This document shows positions 14,420 through 27,722 of a stretch of DNA of 64,000 nt, one piece after another. The DNA is from Archilochus colubris (taxonomy: Eukaryota > Chordata > Aves > Apodiformes > Trochilidae): assembly GCA_023079485.1 (NCBI GenBank), contig CM041084.1, positions 12,894,609-12,958,608 of the forward strand, in the 5' to 3' direction. The position numbers and the translations under genes are program-made. How positions within the stretch are numbered: the stretch's first letter is position 1; each line of letters begins with the position of its first letter. The notes beneath the pieces were generated by a model, which saw only the letters and a program-made list of their open reading frames with translations, had not been told where the DNA came from and made no database searches.

Positions 14420-14943
14420 CACCAAAAAAGAATGCTACAGAAAGCAAAAACAGCTTAATATTACATTATTTTTCACTTTACATTAATCTTCTTTTCTTTG
14501 ATCTATCTCCTTTTGTCATGTGTTAACAGCATGAAAGATTTTAGTGCTAGAATATAAACTTCATAATATTTTTTAAGGGTATCACACCAGCAGATGAATA
14601 AAATTTAGCCAAGAGAAAAAGAATAGAATCAGATCACAGAGAAATATAATTTTGTTTAAGTCCCATTAGATTTTTCCTCTGGGAAAGATTAAAAAAATAT
14701 TTCCATCCAAAAAAATACTGTTAAAAATCAACAGCTATCAATATTTTATTCCTGAATCAGAAATATGGGAATCACCCTAATACTCTGGTGACATTAGAGC
14801 AGCAAAATCTCATATTTTATATTTGGGTTTGGTGTTTGTCTTACATTAGTAGTTCATGACCTGAACTTCATAGCTCTGAAGTTTGAGAACACATTGCCTG
14901 TATCAGCAGAAAATGAGCAGGTTAGTATTTTGAGTCAGTATTG

Positions 14944-15123
14944 TAGTGAAATGAGGCAACCAGGTGCCACTAATTGCCAGGGAGTGAGCATGAGCTTGTG
15001 TCAAGCCCACCTGTGCCTAATTAAGGTGGGTCCCCACTGCGCATGAGGAGGACTGGGGGCCAATAAAAGGAGCTCATGCTCACTCTCTGGCAACTAGTGG
15101 CACTGGGTTGCCTCATTTCACTA
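14944..15123. mobile_element. 180-bp palindromic foldback element (MITE-like)
   Basis: The left arm at 14944-14996 starts TAGTGAAATGAGGCAACC. It is the reverse complement of the right arm at 15071-15123, with 49 of 53 positions matching. The 74-base centre contains a second, smaller inverted repeat, CCCACCT at 15006-15012 with AGGTGGG at 15024-15030. Just before the right arm lies GCCAATAAAAGG, which resembles a CCAAT box merged with a TATA-like box. Both outer ends are TA, so the element may be GTGAAATG...CATTTCAC with a TA target duplication, as in Tc1/mariner-type MITEs. No transposase is encoded. I do not recognise the family name. Confidence 0.75.
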
Positions 15124-15218
15124 TGCAGTACCATCATAATTACTCATCTTTTAAAAATGTGCTTTTCAGCTCAAGATTTTCAGGCATGTTACAGAAGTAA
15201 TGACTCCGAGTTCCTCCA

Positions 15219-15318
15219 TACAGGTGGGAAAATAAGCAGCCGGCAGTGGGGAAGTGACTCGCCAAAGCCTTTTAGCAAACTACTGTTGAAATCCAAATCC
15301 CAAATTCCTCATGAGTGA
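15219..15318 (-). repeat. Probable MIR-like SINE relic, inverted
   Basis: TACAGGTGGGAAAATAAG, then GGGGAAGTGACTCGCCAAAG, then AGCAAACTACTG...AAATCCAAATCCC matches the inverted MIR core. In that core, 'acagatgaggaaactgaggc' is followed by 'aagtgacttgcccaag' and then the pieces complementary to the box-B-derived part. It is old and diverged. It lies about 95 bp right of the palindromic element with no sign of shared ends. Confidence 0.55.
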
Positions 15319-16826
15319 CACTTTGAGCACTGACAGAATTTAGATAGCTTACTTATAGTGCCTGCAAACATACAGTAGCTAAAGCAATCACTTCTTCTGC
15401 ATTTATACTGTTGTCAGGCCTTTCTTCTTGCTGGACTGTATCAGTAGTTCTTGTTGTCTGCAGTCTTTACCATTACCAAATAACTGATAAATCTCTACAG
15501 ATAACAATTCATATCTGCTTAAGCAACAAGCTGCTGGTCAAGGGTTGCATTCTGTGGAGCCAACATGAGCTGTCTACAATTTATCTAAACTTAACTAGTG
15601 TTCTGTGTTCTTAAGTCACCAGAGATAGGCAGATGCTGAAAACCATCCATTACTCCTACTTTAAACAACTTTTTAAAATGTGGAAATAAACATCTCCTGG
15701 AAGTAACTTTCTTGACCATAGAAGATATACAGGTAACTAATTTAGAAGATATGAAAATACACATGGCTAATATATGTGTGAGGAAAGTCCTACATTAGTT
15801 AAAATATTCCATCAGCTAGATTGTTTAGGTGCTACTTATATGGATTTCTATGATGTTACATAAATTGTACTTTTAATAGTCTGTGATTCCATCTTAGACT
15901 AATAAATGTCTCATATTTTACTTTGCCACCTTGTTTGTTATAGCTTTCTCCAGCTTTCTCCTGCATCTTGGCTAGTGTGATTTTAATACTTCCCAGGGCT
16001 TGGACCATACTATCATTGCATTTCTTCAAGAATCCTGTCCTGAAAATATCTGCCTTCCCACAAAACACAAAGACAATTAAAATCACATTAGCATATCATG
16101 TTGTTAATTATGAGAGATATAATATTTATTAATTTTAATGTTATCCCACCTTTCCATATTACTACTTGTAATACAAACCATTTTATAATGGCTTAGAGGT
16201 GCTAGATTCTGAGCCAGCATGGCAAATCTCTTAATGCTTGTTCTCAGTTCAGACTATGGAAAACAAGTGTTTATGTATCTTGATGGGTCAGTTTTTCTAA
16301 TCTGTAGGCATTTTCTAGCCCAGAAAAAGCTGATAACAAAATAACATGATCTTATGGGGACATATTGAAAATATGTTCATAAGCTACATTAGACAATGAT
16401 ATGACTACGCAATATTTATGCTCAAAAAAACTGTTCCACTTATTGAGAAAAAATAATGAATAGTTTTATAACACAAAAATCTACTTGAATATTTACAAAC
16501 TCTCGCAAGAGAGGCTGGAGAAGATTTTATTTATGAGCACAGGTATACAGGCTTGTTTTCGTTTTTCCCTGTATTCTGAAATGGAAACAAAACCAAACCC
16601 ATTTATCATTACCAAAAAATCTGAGCAAAAGATTTCACAGTCTTTCTGGGACTAAGAAACAAACTGAAAATTTGTATCTCTTTGAGACTGTATTTCTAAG
16701 AATATTTTTAAGTTAATTCACAATGATTAAATAAATAGACTGTGAATTAATTTTGTGTGAGTAGAGTTAAATTGCCAGTTAAATATAAAATCCATGTGTG
16801 AGCCAAGAAAATATATTGATCTGTTT

Positions 16827-16911
16827 CTTTTTTGGTGTTTTTGTTTGTTTGTTTTTGAGATTTTTTTTTTTTTTTTTGGTTGGTTGGTTGGCTTGTTCTT
16901 TTTTTTCTTCA
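16827..16911. repeat. T-rich low-complexity tract
   Basis: TTTTTGTTTGTTTG-like text is followed by a long T run, a (GGTT)n piece and a second T run. It explains the lysine- and asparagine-rich frame on the - strand. Confidence 0.85.
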
Positions 16912-18637
16912 AGGAAATTTGAGGGAGTGACTTTTTAAAAGATTTTTGTCTTGTTCCTAACATTGTAACTCTGGCATAATTGGGGAGTATATGTGTCTTA
17001 ATTCCACCAGTCGATATCATGCACGGTTCCACTGCCTGTTATTACTCATATTAACACTTTGAACTTTCATATGCCTATATTTATTCAACAGATGGCAGAG
17101 CTTGTGAGAGGATCAAACATTTTCTTGACAAGAGAGCAGCTCATTTTGTGCAAGGAAACTGCCAAGTATCTTGACTGGATGGTAAACAAACTGATGGCCT
17201 GCTTCTTCTCCCAGGAGGAATTAACTGCATGCAGCAGTCACAAAGAGGGCAGAGAGGCATGAGCTGCTGAATCGTTCAAGCCTTAATTCAGGGACTGGTA
17301 AGCAAACTTTGAAGCTACCCTGCAGTAGGGTGCAATTTTATTTGAAGATGAAAAGTTTACCCTTGAACTCTGTAAGTATCATCTGGATGATAAACATAGC
17401 AACAATATCTTAAATCTAATGGAGAATGAGAATCTGTTTTTGTAGTTTTCTATATGAGTCTACATATTTAAGGTATTGCTTTAAAAAGCTCCTAAAGCAA
17501 CTTCAGCATGTATTTATGGTGTTATCAGAATATGAATGCTCAATAACAAGATTTACAGTGGTCATCTGCATTCAAGAAGTCTGCTTTGAGATAGTTAAGA
17601 GCCACCAGAAACTGTTATAGGAAATGGACAATCTTAACTGTACAGTATTTTTTTTAGAAGCTTCTTTCCATCAGAGCATCTTGCTTTCTTTTCTGACAGC
17701 TTCTCTAGGACTTTTCATAACAGACAATACCCCAGAATTAAGTTCTTACCAAAATTTTCAACAGACAGCAGATTTAGCTCTGTAGTTCCTTGTTACAACT
17801 TTAAAGTAGAATAGCACAGAATTCACTAATGTATACCTCCTAAAAATGCTTTCAGTTGATAAATAATGCTGAAAATACAAGAAAATTAATTACTGGAACC
17901 AGCATGAGTTGGTAGAACACAGAAGCAGGGGAAAGTCCTGTAGGACTGTGGGAATGTCTGTGGGAATGAAAAAACTGATATTGCCTGTTCATTGTGGAAC
18001 AGCTAGCATTAGTGGTACTAATAGCCATCACTTTAAATTCACTTTAGAAACAAAACTTATTTTTGTGGATATCTTCTGGTTTAGGTAGTTATAAAATTTA
18101 ACTTCTTCAAGAGAGGTGCTTATGTTATATGTAAGTTCCATTATTGCCTTCTCATATTTTTGCAGTGCCAAAGAAAATACAAAAGAACTTTCTCAGGTTA
18201 GACTTTATTTTCCATGGTGATGATGATATCTCTGAAGTTGTCCAAGTGGCATTTGTTGTCTTAATCTGATTTTCAATTTCTCTGGTCCTTCATCCTGCCC
18301 TGAGAGTCCCTAAACCACCTTTAGGAGATGCTTATATAACCTGTGTTTGTAAAACACCACTGATAACGTTTTTTTACACCTTCCAGCTCCATCTTTTTTC
18401 ATGCTATTAAGTTTATCCTGAGCCTTTCTTGCTAGACTTTAAACCAACTAGATTCTGTCCTTACAGATGCAGACAAGGGTCTGCACCCTCCCAATGCATT
18501 TACATTTCACATTTCAAGTTTGTTAGACTGCTTTCTTTCAGTATTTTTTACTTCCAGACTAACCTTGCTTTCACTAAAGCCACTTTTAAGTAAAGAGTTC
18601 AGTCCTGCTAAATTATTCCAGTATTTCTTCATTCTTC

Positions 18638-18682
18638 TAATGAATAAGAGCTTTTTACTGCTCTCTTATAATGAATAAGAGC
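18638..18682. repeat. Direct repeat, 31-bp period, with small hairpin
   Basis: TAATGAATAAGAGC occurs at 18638 and again at 18669. The second copy is preceded by CTCTTATAA, so CTCTTAT and ATAAGAG can pair. It is small and has no associated gene. Confidence 0.7.
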
Positions 18683-21179
18683 CTCTAAACACATTTAGAG
18701 AGCTTTTAAACTCGTCTTCCAATTGTGATTCTATCACAGACAGTAATTCTGCTATTTTCATACTCTTCTTAGGATAAGCCTACAAAGGAAACAAATTCTT
18801 CACAAGGGAAGCAAAACTGACTCCTGATATTGAAACGTTTCTCTGGGCATCCTTGTGATGCAAACATTACAGTATTCCCTTTTAACACTGTCTGGGGTGA
18901 ACACAGTGCAGCTCCCAGACATTTAAAGATGCTGTCATCATTCACCAGCACTGTGCTGATTAGAGGCAGAATCTCAGCTAGTTAGAACCAGTATAACTCC
19001 TATCAGACATCACACTCAACACTTCTTGCCATCTGTATGAAAATGTGCCTTCTGACTGACACAGGATTTTATCAGCAGCATGCTTTCTTAAGGTGTCTGA
19101 GATCAGTAGTGGCACATATGATAGGCATCTCATAAGGCTATCTGATCTTTTAAGGTCTGGACTGAATTGTAACATCCCTGAAGCATTTAACCTCTTCTAA
19201 TTACTGTGTCAATTCTGTCAAAGATACCTACTGGAAGATGTATATCCATCTCTCTGGCTTTCAAGCTCCTTCCTGTCTCACCTTATCTGTTGTTATAATA
19301 AAGACTCATCCTAGTTACAGAAGACAGTCTTCTCATTAAGAAACTTGTAAGAACAGTACCCAGTTTGTGTTCAGTGGGAGCATACAGCCCAGGTCTCTTT
19401 GTATAACTTGAGGAAAACTCCATGTCTTTCCTGTTATTACAATTAACAGTTCACAGCCATACTTTCATATAAACATGCACCTATAGTTAGTTACATTTAC
19501 AGTGGTTTTGCTACACATGCAAAAAGCCCACAGACTACAGTAGGAGATTTGAATGTGCAAGGAATATCACTTCATTAGGCAGACAAAGCTTTTATTTCTT
19601 CTAAAGATATTTTCTCTTGCCTTAAATACAGAATGTGGGGATAGTATATGCATCTTGTGTTAGAAGTTCTGTTCATGCTTCACTTTAGACAATGACTAGA
19701 CAATACTCCAAATTGTTCCTTATGAAAATCTATTAAATGTGGTGGTTTTGAAAAAAAGGTATTTTATGGGGTCAGATAAGTGGAAAACAGTTCTCTTGGG
19801 TACTAAAGCAGTAGAAATAAAAAGTGTGTGAATTCATTTTTCCTTGGCAGCTAGTGCTATTCAGTGCAAAATTTGTCCAGGGTTTGATGCACAGCTTAAA
19901 TATTTGAGCTTTTTGAGATTCGAATGAAATATATGTTTGTTTTTTCTAAGTCAGTCAAGGGCATATATGTGTCAGTTTTCATTGAGAATAATTTCCCTCA
20001 GGATCTTTCGTTTAAGTTAACCTTCAGACCTCTACTGACCCCTTCCAGACCATGAGGGTTTCTTTTTGTGTGTTGTTCCATGGATACATGTACTTGCCAA
20101 AACCTAAGTACCTTCAGAGCATGATGTTGACTGACTGTCTGAGCAGTTCTCAAATCTAAAAAAAGTGCCCTGCAAACTGCAGTAAGTAATTCTCCTTCTT
20201 CCTTACCACTGAAATGATCTGTTTCCCCAGTACTAATAATACAGACACTTGGGTAAGTGTATATAGGGGACGTTTGAAAATACGTGTCCTTACTTCTTTC
20301 AGGAAAAGCTACTCTGAGCTATATATGTTTAAATCAGATTCCTACCCTGAAGAGCTGTGCTTGCAAAGTAATGACAAAGCACAGCTCTGTAAATTCTTTA
20401 AATATATAAAAAGGAACCCAATTAGTTGAAAAAACATGGTAACAGTAATATGCAGCCAATGCAACTTCTCTGGAAAAAATTCTGGTTTTTCACTGGCCAG
20501 GGGGACTTCACAGAAATTATAAAAACTGCTAGTGCATCAGTCAGGACATGAATCCAAGCCCTGTTCCACTCTTTGCTTATAGTATAGGCCACCCATTTTC
20601 TCAGGAGCTAATTTTGTTCCCTGTTCAAATGTACCAAATAATTTTAGAGTTAGGTCATTGTTGGCAAGTAGAGGAGGACTGTTGAAAGTAGGGAAGTTTC
20701 CAGGGAAAAGCAGAGACTGAATATTATTCAAGGATCCTTCTGCCTCAAAATCATGAGGTTATTGTAACATAGCATTCTGTTTCACACAATCCATTGATGT
20801 TAGTAAGTAAGGAATGCTGAAATGTTTTGATTTGAAGGATGTGTTGGAAATGAATAATTCATTTCAGTTCTGCATCCATGAGCTGAGAAATACATTTACA
20901 ATATACTTTCTCTTATAGAATGCTTTAATGAAAGACAGCTTATTTTCTTTCTCTTAGATGAAATCACATGATTAATTCTTTGTAAAGAACTAGCAAAAAA
21001 GTTCTTTTGCTGCAGTACCAAGGCAAGGGATCAGCTCACTGATTTGCAATAAACCATGCTAGTAACTGCTATTTTAATGCTTAATGATTACCAATATGAA
21101 GCCTTAACAGATAGACATTTTAAAATATATCATTGACAGTGAGGTTTATCTGAAGGCATAATTACAGATGTAATGAAAC

Positions 21180-21241
21180 TGTTGGACTGGATGGTCTCCA
21201 GAGGTTCCTTCCAGTCCCTAACATTCATATGATTATGTGAT
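21180..21241 (+). mobile_element. CR1 LINE 3' tail
   Basis: GTTGGACTGGATGGTCTCCA, then GAGGTTCCTTCCAGTCCCTA, then ATTCATATGATTATG is a clear match to the CR1 end ('ggttggactagatgatct...aggtcccttccaac...ttctatgatt'). Only the last 60 or so bases are present, which is typical of severe 5' truncation. Confidence 0.9.
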
Positions 21242-22428
21242 TTTTAATTTGTGCATTTACTAGTTGCAGAATACCCTGAAATTGTAAACTAAGTTATAGA
21301 CATTGATCTTTGTTTTAGGGTATGGGAAAATAACTTCAGAGGCTGTATGCTTCTCTTTTCCCCAGCTCATTCCATTTACTTTTGGGTGGCCTGAATAGAG
21401 TACAACCCAAAAGTGAGTTTGATCTGGATTTTATTCATAGTTACCACACCAGAGATAAGATGAAACAATCTTATGCTTCTCTTAACCGTGATTTGTTCTT
21501 GCATTCATTCAGGTGATATTTCAGCTTTGAATTTTACCCATGTTCAAAGGTTGCCTATATTCTGTAGTGCCATATGGCAATAGCCAAATTAAATAAGCTC
21601 CCTCAGGAACAGGCCAGGTCATGAAAGTGCACCATGATAATTATGTATAATACTAGGTTTAAATGAAGACACCTTCTTAGAAATAGTTAAAGTGAAAAAT
21701 ACATTCATGAAAATGTTATATCTATGGTCCAAACCTGACTATCCACTCAGCCTTCTTCTGCTGGGTACTCATCCATATATAGGGTAAGCCCATCTGGAAA
21801 AATTCATAAGGGAGGGAAGAAAATATAAAGCAAGTCTCTGTGGTTAGAGACGGATGTCATTTTCTACCTTTGTCCATGTCTTGGGACCACTGAGATGATA
21901 TTGCAGACACTGTTTCTCCAGGCTTTGGGCCAGAGCTTCCTCTCACTCCTTGTCCAAAAGAAATTTTAGACAGATCTCAGCTCTCTACAATTCACTCTGC
22001 TTCTTTAATTCCTTCTATATCTGTCATATGGATCCCATTAAAAACTAAGGAACAAGCTCAATGACTTCCAAAAAACCCTTATATAGGTACTGAAAAATCA
22101 TGTAATAACCCTCAGTACAGTATTCTGGACTCCAGTTCTCAGCCATCACAGATTTCTGTGAAGCATTCTCCAATAGTCAGGCAGTTTCCTCTGAAGCAAT
22201 ATTATTAGAGTCATTGCAAAATGACTTGGAGCTTTCTTTAGCTGAAATTTGGCTCTGAACTAACAGTTAACCTCAAAAATAATCTTTCCTTTTGGAAGAA
22301 TTCAAAATGAGACCAACCAGCATTGTTCAGTACCCATTTGTATATCCAACTGTTATTAATTACTGTATAGCCTCTATTTTTAACTTTAAATCCCCTGTCC
22401 CCAGCTCTCCACACACCTTTGCTGGTCA

Positions 22429-22465
22429 CTTTCATATGATGGGATGCTTTTCATATGATAGGATT
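22429..22465. repeat. Direct repeat, 19-bp period
   Basis: TCATATGATGGGATGC at 22432 is repeated as TCATATGATAGGATTC at 22451. It is short with two differences, so it is probably slippage-derived. Confidence 0.65.
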
Positions 22466-25088
22466 CTCTCCCTTAAATTCAGACCACAAGTCTAAGATAG
22501 ATGCTCGACTTTAAGGTGACTATAATCTTTTCATAAATTCCACTTTTTGTGTCCAGAGAAGGCATTGTACATTAATGATCATAACCTAAAACTATGCAGA
22601 TACATTATCACAGAGTCAAGCTATAAAAATAAATCAAAATTCATGCTAATGAAGCTTGTCTAAATGATCAAATGTGTTTAGCATTATATTACTAATTCTT
22701 TGCCATTACTTTTAGGAATCCAGTGCTACAAATGTTAATCTATCTCTGGTAATATCAGGGGGTATTGTGAATGCTCATCATCTGAAATAATGCTTATTTC
22801 ACTTTGAATGTAATATGCAAAAATCTACACCAGGATCTTTGTTGGATTCACTGGGCCAGTCATACCATATTAAAGGTAAAAAAAAGTTATAATGGAAAAG
22901 CATCTCAAGACACCTAAATTTAGGGAGTTTGGCTCACAGGTATTAGATCGTGATATTTGAAAGGATCTCAGATTGTGATGAATGGTAACGAAATGAACAA
23001 GCAGTCCCTAAACAGAAAGCTCATCTTCACTCAGTCCTTCTGGAATATTGCCCTTGACATAATCTGCAGATGTCACTGGGGAAGTGTGGCATTTCCTTGC
23101 TGTATGACCAGAGCTGTGTGAAACCTAAATACCTTAATTCATGACATGGCACCAGGTGCCTCAGGAGTACATGTGTGCTACTGCTCCCTTCTCTCCCTTT
23201 ACCTGCCTTCATCTGGTTCTTCAGTTGGCACCCATACAGCACTTCCAAAGCATGGAGGCATTTTCTTTATCCATGCTAAGGAATCCTCTGCAAAATTTTC
23301 TCAAGAAGCACCCACTGGCTTAGGATCCAAATTAGCTGAGCAGCTACTTCCTTGGAGAGGGTGCTCTAAGGGTCACTACACTGCATTAAGAATGTCCTAA
23401 GTTTCACCAGAATTTTTTTTAATTTCCCTCAGAACCCTTAGGTGTCTGAACAAATGGAAGCTCATAAAAATCTGTCCTGGTATGCAAATCTGGCATGTTG
23501 GAAATAGCTTAGTTGATTTGTACTCATACATACTCAATAAGTGAGTAGAAGTACAAGTTACTTATGGATTGGATTCTGAATTAAGTGTCTCAGCAACTTA
23601 ATTCTGTCCAGAAAGATGGTGAAAGAGAACAGCAGAATGTAACAACCAGTCTTATTTCACACTATTCTGGTTTAATGGGAGCTGCAGATCGGAGAGTGAG
23701 CCATGGGACTGCATTTGCAAGTGTGTTTACAGATACAGTATTGATTTCTTTGCTCTCTCAGAGCATTTCTGTACTGCCACTGCTTGCAATAAACAACCCT
23801 GCAAGAGCCTACATGGTTGTGAAGCCATTATGCATTATTTAAGAGGAGCTAATCAATATAAAATAAGCATTCCCTTTGTTACAGGAGTGCTATTGACAGA
23901 ATGCTTCTCCCTTTTAATTTTTTATTATTTTGCATTGATTGCTGAAGGTCTGCATAGTCTTCAAAAACATATACTGACCATAAATTTCACTTTTCATATA
24001 AAAACAGATTACCCCATTTTAGCACAGAATACATTTGGTAGAATATCCAGAGTTCCAAGAAATCAATATAAGCATAGCCATTAACTTCAACAGAAGAAAA
24101 AGCACACCTTTGACCAGTTATAAAAATCAGTCCATTTAACCATCTCTGAAATAAAAGATAAATATGAAGAAGAACCCATCCTATTTCCAAATAAGTCCTT
24201 AACCTAAGAGTTCACCTGGAAAGAATGCATGGAATTTAAGTTTTGCAGCTAAATGAGGAGAAAGAATTTCACCATCTGTAATTTTAAAAATCATATTCTC
24301 TACTCTGCCTCAGACCTGACCTGCAGTTCTGCTGTCCCATGCCTGTGGCATTGTTCAAATAGCAGCAAACAACTATAAGACGGGGTTTAGAAAGTTGGAC
24401 TGCTTTGTACAGATCTCATCTATACTCTCCTAAAAATCTAATGGGAGCAAGGATGAAGTAGACAATGAGGAAACAATTTGAAAATTCCATTGTTATTTCT
24501 TGGACATTCATTTATAGGAATATGTTTAATTAGTAAAGTGTTTGGATCTTTTCAACTGGCATTCATTAACTGCCAATATGACATTTAGGGGATCAGATTA
24601 TATGCCATAAAAAGGCCTAAAAAATCCCAAATTGATGTCTTGTTTGAGTACATTTCATTTCAATCTTCAAAGAAAACAGGCTTTTTCTCCTAGTTAAAAG
24701 CTAAAACTCTGTTTTTAAAACTGAACTCTAAAACAAACATATTCTGATTATTTTGACCCCTTACACATCCACTTCAGTAAGGGTTATCAATATTGCTTCA
24801 GGTGAGATGATGACTAATCTATCATTCAAAACTGAAAATCTTTATGAAGAAATGCTATGTTTGACATTTTAGAAATTGATGAAAATTGTAAGTAAAATAA
24901 ATATGAAACACCCAAAGACAAGTAGTAAATACAAAGAGAGAAGCTTTTTATTTCTTTTTTACTGAAGATTCTTGACTATTCTCTGAAATTTATTTCAAAA
25001 AAGATAGAATTAACTGAGTGAAGATGTATTTTTCTGGTTAAGAGGGAAGTATTGTGGGATGCTGAGATGGAGAAGATAGGAGATGAGT

Positions 25089-25112
25089 ATTTATTTTTAT
25101 TTTTATTTTTTA
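25089..25112. repeat. (ATTTTT)n short tract
   Basis: Four imperfect units of the form TATTTTTATTTTTATTTTT. Simple repeat. Confidence 0.8.
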
Positions 25113-27119
25113 GCCACTAGCCATTGATGACTGCAGAATGCTTAATGGTCTCAGAATGTCCCTTTCAACTGGTAGTTAAAGAAACCTTTACAAACTGGAA
25201 ATCTCACAGGTGACCAGCTAAACACATTACAAGTGTTTCTTGACTGTTAAGAAGTATTGTGTGTTACATCGTTCTATTAGCAGAACAACAAAACTGAGAT
25301 AAAGAGATATTTTTGAGGAACTGTAAGCTTATAACTCATAGCATCAGGCACAGCACAGCTTGCCAGAGGCATTTCCTTTGTAATCTAGAAGACCATCTGT
25401 ACAGTGTCATGGAATAATACAGCAAGCAGAAGCTTTCATACCAGTATCCGTGGCTATGTGCATATGCACACCTCCTCTGCCCAGAATACTGAGGGTAGAA
25501 GGCATCACTGATGCTCACTTTATAAATAATACACTGAATACTAGACATACAAAGTTTAAAATTTATCCCAGTCATCACCTGGAATGCTAAGTCTGTCTGT
25601 ATGAGTGTAGAGGCTGGTCACACCTAAATTTTCAAAATCAGTACAGTGTTTCTATAACAAATGGAAAGTGTTTTAGGAGGGCCCAAAATCTGAGTCATGA
25701 GTATGTGGGTACTGACAGGCAGCACTGAACTAGGACTCTCTTCTCTGTCTGGCACACCATATGGAGGCTTTCCAATTTTAATAAGTTACTGGGATCGCAG
25801 GTCCTTTTCCTTAGTGAAGGAGACACCCTGAAGTCTTCAAAGGTATCCAGGCAGTGCACAAGCCAGAGAGAGGAGTAGGCTTAGGTCGTTTGGATTCTGG
25901 AGTGGGAAATTCAGAGTCAGAGAACAGACATGGGCCTGTGCAGCTCTTGAGAAGTGCTAAATCACCTCTCTCACAAGGAGAAAGAAGAGATCATCTGGAA
26001 TTTGTGAAGCAGGAAGGTTAACTCTTGAAGAAGGCTGATTGTTCCTGCTAGTGACAGGTACAAGGGCAGAAGAGAGATTGCAAGACAAACATCAGTGCTG
26101 CCAAAGCACTGACACTCTGACAAAGAAGCACCACAACTATAAAAACTGGTATTGGCTTTAGAAAGGGAGTTGACTTGCCTGAATAAATTAATCCCAGCTT
26201 AGAGATGAAGTTGTGTTACTCACAACAATTTTGCCATTGCAGGATTCTCTCTTATGCCATGAACGAGAACAGGTTCTCCTTTCATGGAGTAAGAACTTAT
26301 ATACATATTAACATTATTAATTTATTTATACTATTTTCTAATTCTAAGAAAATATGTATTACTCTGTCAGGATTCCATCCATTTCTTTCTTTTTTTCTTC
26401 TTACTGTAGGAGCCATCCAGTAAAAAGAACTGTCAATACAACAATATATCTGAAAAGATAAACACTTGACAACTTGGCAACACTTAAGCATTCTTCATCC
26501 TTATTCTTTTATGCATCATGAGTATCTTCTCAGAACACCCACATACATGCACAAACATTGTGTCACTCACATAATACACTCCTTTTTCCAGCCACTATTT
26601 TCCCTTTCTTAACAGTTCCAACAATAATTCATTGGCAGAGCAAAACCTTGGAATAAACATCTCATTTATCACTGGACAGAGACAGGCCTTTACTTCTCAG
26701 CTCTAAAGGCCAAGGTGGAACTGGCTACATCTCATTTGTCATAAACTTTCAGTAGATGAATTAGTTTATATCTGGGTGGACTGAGACATGCTGGAGCTTA
26801 CTGCAGAGTTTTTTCATAGTTTAGTCAGGATGGAGCAGAAGTTCTGAAACTTCACTGCCAAGCAAGATTGACTTTATCCTGCCTGCAAGAACCAGTACTG
26901 AGGTTCAGAATTGCTCCCTGAGGTGCTCAAGCCATGCAATTACAGTAACTTGTGTAACACTTCTGATCAAGAAACTGCTTTTTTTTCATCAAGAGTCTTG
27001 TTCTATTCACAGTAGAGACCTAAAAAGAAAATGTCCGCCTCCAGTACCAAGCTGTCTGTGAACCATTTTATATTACCATTAACAAGCGTAGGTAACAAAC
27101 CAGAGAAAACTAACTGAAA

Positions 27120-27265
27120 AGTCTCATGTGCAGCTTACTGGAGAGTCAGTCTCAGGATGGTAGAAGTGAATTTCAGGAAGAGTTTCCCTAAGAATTGGTT
27201 AATAATGGCCCCTGAACAGCAGAGCTCTCATAAAAGTTATCTCATGGTGTCTCACTGCCAAATTC
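27120..27265 (+). mobile_element. Possible old CR1 internal fragment
   Basis: GAAGTGAATTTCAGGAAGAG, then TTTCCCTAAGAATTGGTTAA, then CCCCTGAACAGCAGAGCTCT, then CATGGTGTCTCACTGCC can be aligned in order with the CR1 segment 'ttccatctgaatatcaggaagaactttc ... ggaacaggctgcccagagagg ... tggtgtctcc'. The match is diverged and lacks a CR1 3' end, so it is tentative. Confidence 0.4.
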
Positions 27266-27609
27266 ACAGGCTACCACCCAAGAAGGGATTGTGCCTGAGG
27301 CTTACTCCCTGTTCCATAACTACTTGGTACATGTAGATGCCTGCACATGTTACAAAAGCTGTTAAGTTTGTGCAAGTTGCTCCTCTCCCTCTGCCCCATC
27401 TCAGACCTGCTCCAGCAGATGAGAACACATCCATGATACTCTCCTAATGACACCAATCTGGCCACACAAAGTCCAGGAAGTCCAAAAAGGTCTCAGAATG
27501 CCAGGCTAGAGACAACAAGAAGGACACAATGATTTAAGCCCCTGTTTATAAGGTTAAAAGTTAGTTAAAAAGGTTCTATCTCATGTAAATGGGGACTGTT
27601 CTAACAGGG
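27266..27609. other. Unique non-coding stretch
   Basis: I see no gene and no recognisable repeat. The 64-codon frame on the - strand has no homology I can name. Confidence 0.6.
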
Positions 27610-27722
27610 AACTAAAAATAAAATAAAATAATAAAATATAATAACAATAAGCTAAAATAAAATAATAAAGTAAATGAAAATAAATCAAATAAATAAAATA
27701 AAATAATAAAATAAAATAAAAC
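27610..27722. repeat. (AAAAT)n / (AAAT)n microsatellite-like tract
   Basis: A 110-base stretch is built almost entirely of A and T in AAAAT, AAAT and AAT units, with a few interruptions such as GCTAA and GTAAATG. The three overlapping - strand frames rich in F, I, L and Y across this tract are composition artefacts. Confidence 0.92.

Larger units (their letters stand above)
13021..14943. other. Unique non-coding block
   Basis: Two overlapping 76-codon + strand frames at 13165-13414 have no recognisable homology, and they overlap each other in different frames. A 29-bp tandem duplication lies at 14288-14345, and a perfect 7-bp-stem hairpin at 14402-14419. Nothing else stands out. Confidence 0.65.
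15319..21179. other. Unique non-coding block
   Basis: No gene is visible. The longest frame, 101 codons on the - strand at 16727-17032, runs through a T-rich tract and is lysine-rich because of composition. A 31-bp-period repeat at 18638-18682 and the T-rich tract near 16830 are the only structured features I can name. Confidence 0.65.
21242..27119. other. Unique non-coding block
   Basis: No gene can be supported. Overlapping frames of 60-85 codons on both strands at 23027-23400 and 23585-24084 carry no recognisable motif. A 19-bp direct repeat lies at 22432-22465 and a (TTTTTA)n tract at 25089-25112. Confidence 0.65.
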
